64,000 nucleotides of DNA, taken from the NCBI GenBank assembly GCA_048498555.1, contig JBEHXT010000005.1:331557-395556 (forward strand), written 5' to 3'. The notes beneath the pieces are model-generated. The model saw only the letters and a list, made by a program, of their open reading frames with translations. It was not told the origin of the DNA and made no database searches. Position numbers and translations under genes: made by a program. Shown piece by piece: positions 61,898-64,000 of this stretch; the first letter of the stretch is position 1; each line of letters starts with the position of its first letter. The DNA comes from Danxiaibacter sp048498555 (GTDB taxonomy: Bacteria; Bacteroidota; Bacteroidia; Chitinophagales; Chitinophagaceae).

Positions 61898-63013
61898 TTA
61901 CCTCAGCTCAAGTTTCCCGGTCTCCACGTCATAGTAAAATGTATCGTCCACACTGCAGTTATAAGGCACCAAAAATTCCCTGTCGAGTGTATTGCCTTCT
62001 ACATCTTCTAAAGGAACAAGGAAAAGTGTTTCAGGTTCACTGGCCTTACCTCCCACACCAATAACAATGTAGACAGGTTTATTTTCCTCCTTTACAAACT
62101 GTTTGTAATGATTAATCTGTGAGGCTTCCAGCTCAATCTTATCATTAAAGAAATAATGCCGCCATTTACATTCAAGGCCGAAAGAATGCCCAATTTCTTC
62201 GCCATCTTTAGTTATACTAAACACTATTTCAAAATCAGGGTGTTTATTGGATTGTATGAAGATTCTATCTACAAACTTATCCGAACGCCAACGCTTAATT
62301 GAAAAAGATGGATTTTGGTTTAGCTTGTTCACGATAAACTGTTCAAATGCATCACTGACTTCCAGCGTTTGTGGTTCTTCGTTTACATCAACTACAGGTT
62401 CTTCAACAATTTTTTCCGTTTGCGATTGCGGTTCAGGTTCTTCGTTAGCACCAACTACAGGCTCTTCAACAATTTTTTCCGATTGTGGTTCTGGTTCTTT
62501 GTCATCAACAATTATCTCCTGCACATTATTCTCCGGTTCTTTGTTGTCAACAATTATCTTCTGCACGTTATTTTCCGGTTCTTTCACAACCGGCTTTAAA
62601 GGCTTTTTTACCGGAGCTGAAAGTTTGTTAATCCTGGGCCAGGCCCATTTATACAACAAGTAAAGCGCAGCAATAATCAATACCCATTTAAACAACTTTC
62701 CGAAAAAGCTCCAGAAGCCACCGCCTGTTGATTTAGGCATATCAATTTTTTCAATCATTTGGCTAGCCACAAAACCACGTTTACTATCTTTAACGGCAAT
62801 TACTTCCACCCATCCTTTTAAATCGTGAACACCTTCAAGCGTATCACCTTTCAATGCTACGGCTACAGTATTGTAATTTTTACCGGGGCCAGTTCTGATA
62901 TTTAATCCGTCCACCGTTACGCGATAATATTGTTGTGCAATAGCGAAAGAAGTTGCACCAAAAACAAAACCTATAATCAACAGCGCTCGTAAGTATTGTA
63001 AGCAATATTTCAT
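61898..63013 (-). CDS. SH3b domain, transmembrane helix and putative PD-(D/E)xK nuclease domain
   Basis: A 371-residue protein with four parts. A signal peptide (1-26) is followed by a bacterial SH3 domain (about 28-90, TVDGLNIRTGPGKNYNTVAVALKGDTLEG). One transmembrane helix (about 105-123) follows, with positive residues after it, which places the C-terminus in the cytoplasm. A Pro/Glu-rich linker with two short tandem repeats spans about 145-213. The C-terminal domain (222-371) has PDFEIVF (Asp260), GLECKWR (Glu281, Lys283) and Gln299, then strand VYIVIGVGG, a PD-(D/E)xK-like arrangement. The nuclease assignment is inference. Convergent with the HU genes. Confidence 0.75.
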   Translation of the reverse strand: MKYCLQYLRALLIIGFVFGATSFAIAQQYYRVTVDGLNIRTGPGKNYNTVAVALKGDTLEGVHDLKGWVEVIAVKDSKRGFVASQMIEKIDMPKSTGGGFWSFFGKLFKWVLIIAALYLLYKWAWPRINKLSAPVKKPLKPVVKEPENNVQKIIVDNKEPENNVQEIIVDDKEPEPQSEKIVEEPVVGANEEPEPQSQTEKIVEEPVVDVNEEPQTLEVSDAFEQFIVNKLNQNPSFSIKRWRSDKFVDRIFIQSNKHPDFEIVFSITKDGEEIGHSFGLECKWRHYFFNDKIELEASQINHYKQFVKEENKPVYIVIGVGGKASEPETLFLVPLEDVEGNTLDREFLVPYNCSVDDTFYYDVETGKLELR

Positions 63014-63247
63014 AATAGCTGGTTAAGTGCGTTAATATTTAGGGCGCCGCGGCTTGGCGCTAACGAATATATACCAAATTCATAAAATATCTAGAACAAG
63101 GTAAATCAGTATATTTTCTTTAAGAAGATGGTAAAATATAGATTCTGAGCTGCACAAATGGCCTAAAACTGATTCTAACTTTTTTAAGTAAATAGTTTTT
63201 TGCATTTTTGCACCTACCAATTTATTCATTTATTAAAAAAATACGTC

Positions 63248-63367
63248 ATGGGAAGAGGTGATAAAAAAACCAAAAAAGGAAAAATATTTAAAGGTTCTTT
63301 TGGCAAAAGCCGTTTAGCAAGACCTTCAAAAGCTAAAAAAGCTGCTGCAGAAAAAAAAGAAGCTTAA
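63248..63367 (+). CDS. 30S ribosomal protein bTHX
   Basis: A 39-residue, very basic protein that begins MGRGDKKTKKGKIFKGSFGK and ends in a Lys/Ala/Glu tail. The GRGDKKTKKGK start and the GSFGKSR segment identify ribosomal protein THX, which stabilises the head of the small subunit. Short and easily missed. It is a single gene with a terminator at 63387-63428. The upstream region is T-rich, with TTTTTGCATTTTTG about 50 bases before the start as a possible promoter. Confidence 0.95.
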   Translation: MGRGDKKTKKGKIFKGSFGKSRLARPSKAKKAAAEKKEA

Positions 63368-63386
63368 TTTAATTATACAAAGCTTG

Positions 63387-63428
63387 AAATACGGATCGGT
63401 TCACATTGAATGATCCGTATTTCTTTTT
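63387..63428 (+). terminator. Intrinsic terminator of the bTHX gene
   Basis: Perfect 11-bp stem AAATACGGATC / GATCCGTATTT (63387-63397 and 63412-63422) followed by CTTTTT. Confidence 0.88.
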
Positions 63429-63600
63429 ATAGGCTTATCTAATGCGCATCTATCCTGCCGGAGATTGCTTCCCTTAATAACTTACGCACATACCAAATGA
63501 GGACTTGTTGCCTGAATGCATCATTTTTCTTCATTGGCTAAAGATTTGTATCTTATCTTTTTCAGGTTCCTCATCATCCAATAACATAAAAAGGGCTAAC

Positions 63601-64000
63601 ATGAAGGTTCATTCCGTTTTGCTTGCAATAGCTTGCCTGGCTGTCTTTTCCTGTCGCCAGCAGCCACAACCCAACCCGGTTACACAACAACAACTGCCTA
63701 CGGTTGATTCGATGGCTGATATACCGCAGCCACTGAAGATTATAGACTGGCATAATATGGCAAGAAGCTTTGATAGCATTGCTTACGATGTTAATGAAAG
63801 AGGACAATACTGGCCATTGGTTTGGTGGGACAGCAGCCGCAAAAATTTCGACCAGCCCGTAATGGCTTTATATACAGCTATGGGGGATGTAAGACAAGGC
63901 CCGTCTAACAACAAGGGTATGTTTCATGAGTCAGTAGCGGCGATGGGTGGCGTATTAGGGGCATCATTGATTGGTATTAACAAAGCCAATCAGCATAAAC
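63601..64000 (+). CDS. Lipoprotein of unknown function, N-terminal part (3' end outside window)
   Basis: The frame from ATG 63601 is open to the window end (133 codons seen). The signal peptide ends AVFSC (Cys about 18), followed by a Gln/Pro-rich linker (RQQPQPNPVTQQQLP), as in lipoproteins. The mature part has many aromatic residues (IIDWHNMARSFDSIAYDV, YWPLVWWDSSRKNFDQP), then GPSNNKGMFHESVAAMGGVLGASLIG. I do not recognise the family; the aromatic-rich start could suit a carbohydrate-active enzyme, but no catalytic motif is seen. Confidence 0.75.
   Translation, partial: MKVHSVLLAIACLAVFSCRQQPQPNPVTQQQLPTVDSMADIPQPLKIIDWHNMARSFDSIAYDVNERGQYWPLVWWDSSRKNFDQPVMALYTAMGDVRQGPSNNKGMFHESVAAMGGVLGASLIGINKANQHK

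Overview
The window looks like chromosomal DNA of a member of the Bacteroidota, most likely a Chitinophagaceae-type organism. The reasons are promoters with a TAnnTTTG -7 box placed close to start codons, near absence of Shine-Dalgarno sequences, a SusC/SusD pair, LytS/LytTR signalling, an ECF sigma factor joined to an outer-membrane-barrel anti-sigma protein, and small lineage markers (ribosomal protein bTHX, DUF4286, DUF5777, a GH3-like protein). I see no phage, insertion sequence, CRISPR array, tRNA or rRNA gene. Family placement is inference; the phylum is well supported.

Layout. 1-2.2 kb: the end of an arginine deiminase gene followed by a CtlX-type citrulline hydrolase. 2.3-8.2 kb: a lipoprotein, pheS, an exported C1 peptidase, a GNAT enzyme, an RluE-type pseudouridine synthase and lpxD. 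8.2-22.2 kb: housekeeping and envelope genes including a MerR-type regulator with a thioredoxin-like lipoprotein, an MscS channel, lpxH, a LUD protein, ftsH, rsfS, birA, bcp and an M23 peptidase. 22.5-37 kb: an N-terminal half of carbamoyl-phosphate synthase large subunit that stops at the domain boundary, a LytS/LytTR pair, YjjG-type HAD phosphatase, old-yellow-enzyme reductase, free-methionine-sulfoxide reductase, MATE pump, ruvC, LysE exporter and GH3 protein. 37.3-43 kb: an aldo/keto reductase, then a co-directional cluster of ECF sigma factor, dual-membrane anti-sigma factor, OB-fold protein, haem protein, YceI protein and DUF5777 barrel. 43.3-55.1 kb: a sugar-acid utilisation locus (gluconokinase, AraC regulator, SusC, SusD, an exported RraA-type protein, a Tat-exported enolase-superfamily enzyme and a BASS transporter). 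55.2-64 kb: AsmA-like protein, LOG protein, exonuclease III, DUF4286, two tandem HU genes, an SH3b/transmembrane/putative nuclease protein, bTHX and the start of a lipoprotein.

The most unusual feature lies between the genes. At more than fifteen gene junctions the spacer is bordered by short, imperfectly iterated word-like repeats. Many junctions carry the same word at both ends in inverted orientation, so the spacer could fold as one long hairpin whose base sits at the stop codons of the flanking genes. At least eight unrelated word families do this (for example GTGCGAAT, GTGAATAGTGAAAGG, CTTAAAGC, TTATAAGTTTTACG, ATTCAAAAGT, GAGGTATAAGG, CACGGAGGCA). The arms often start within a few bases of a stop codon, and in one case encode the last residues of the protein. 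I know of no named element that matches this.

Other points of interest are the membrane-spanning SH3b plus PD-(D/E)xK-like protein, the split carB, an intrinsic terminator directly in front of the rluE start codon, twin covarying hairpins upstream of the HU genes, and the apparently extracytoplasmic sugar-acid enzymes.
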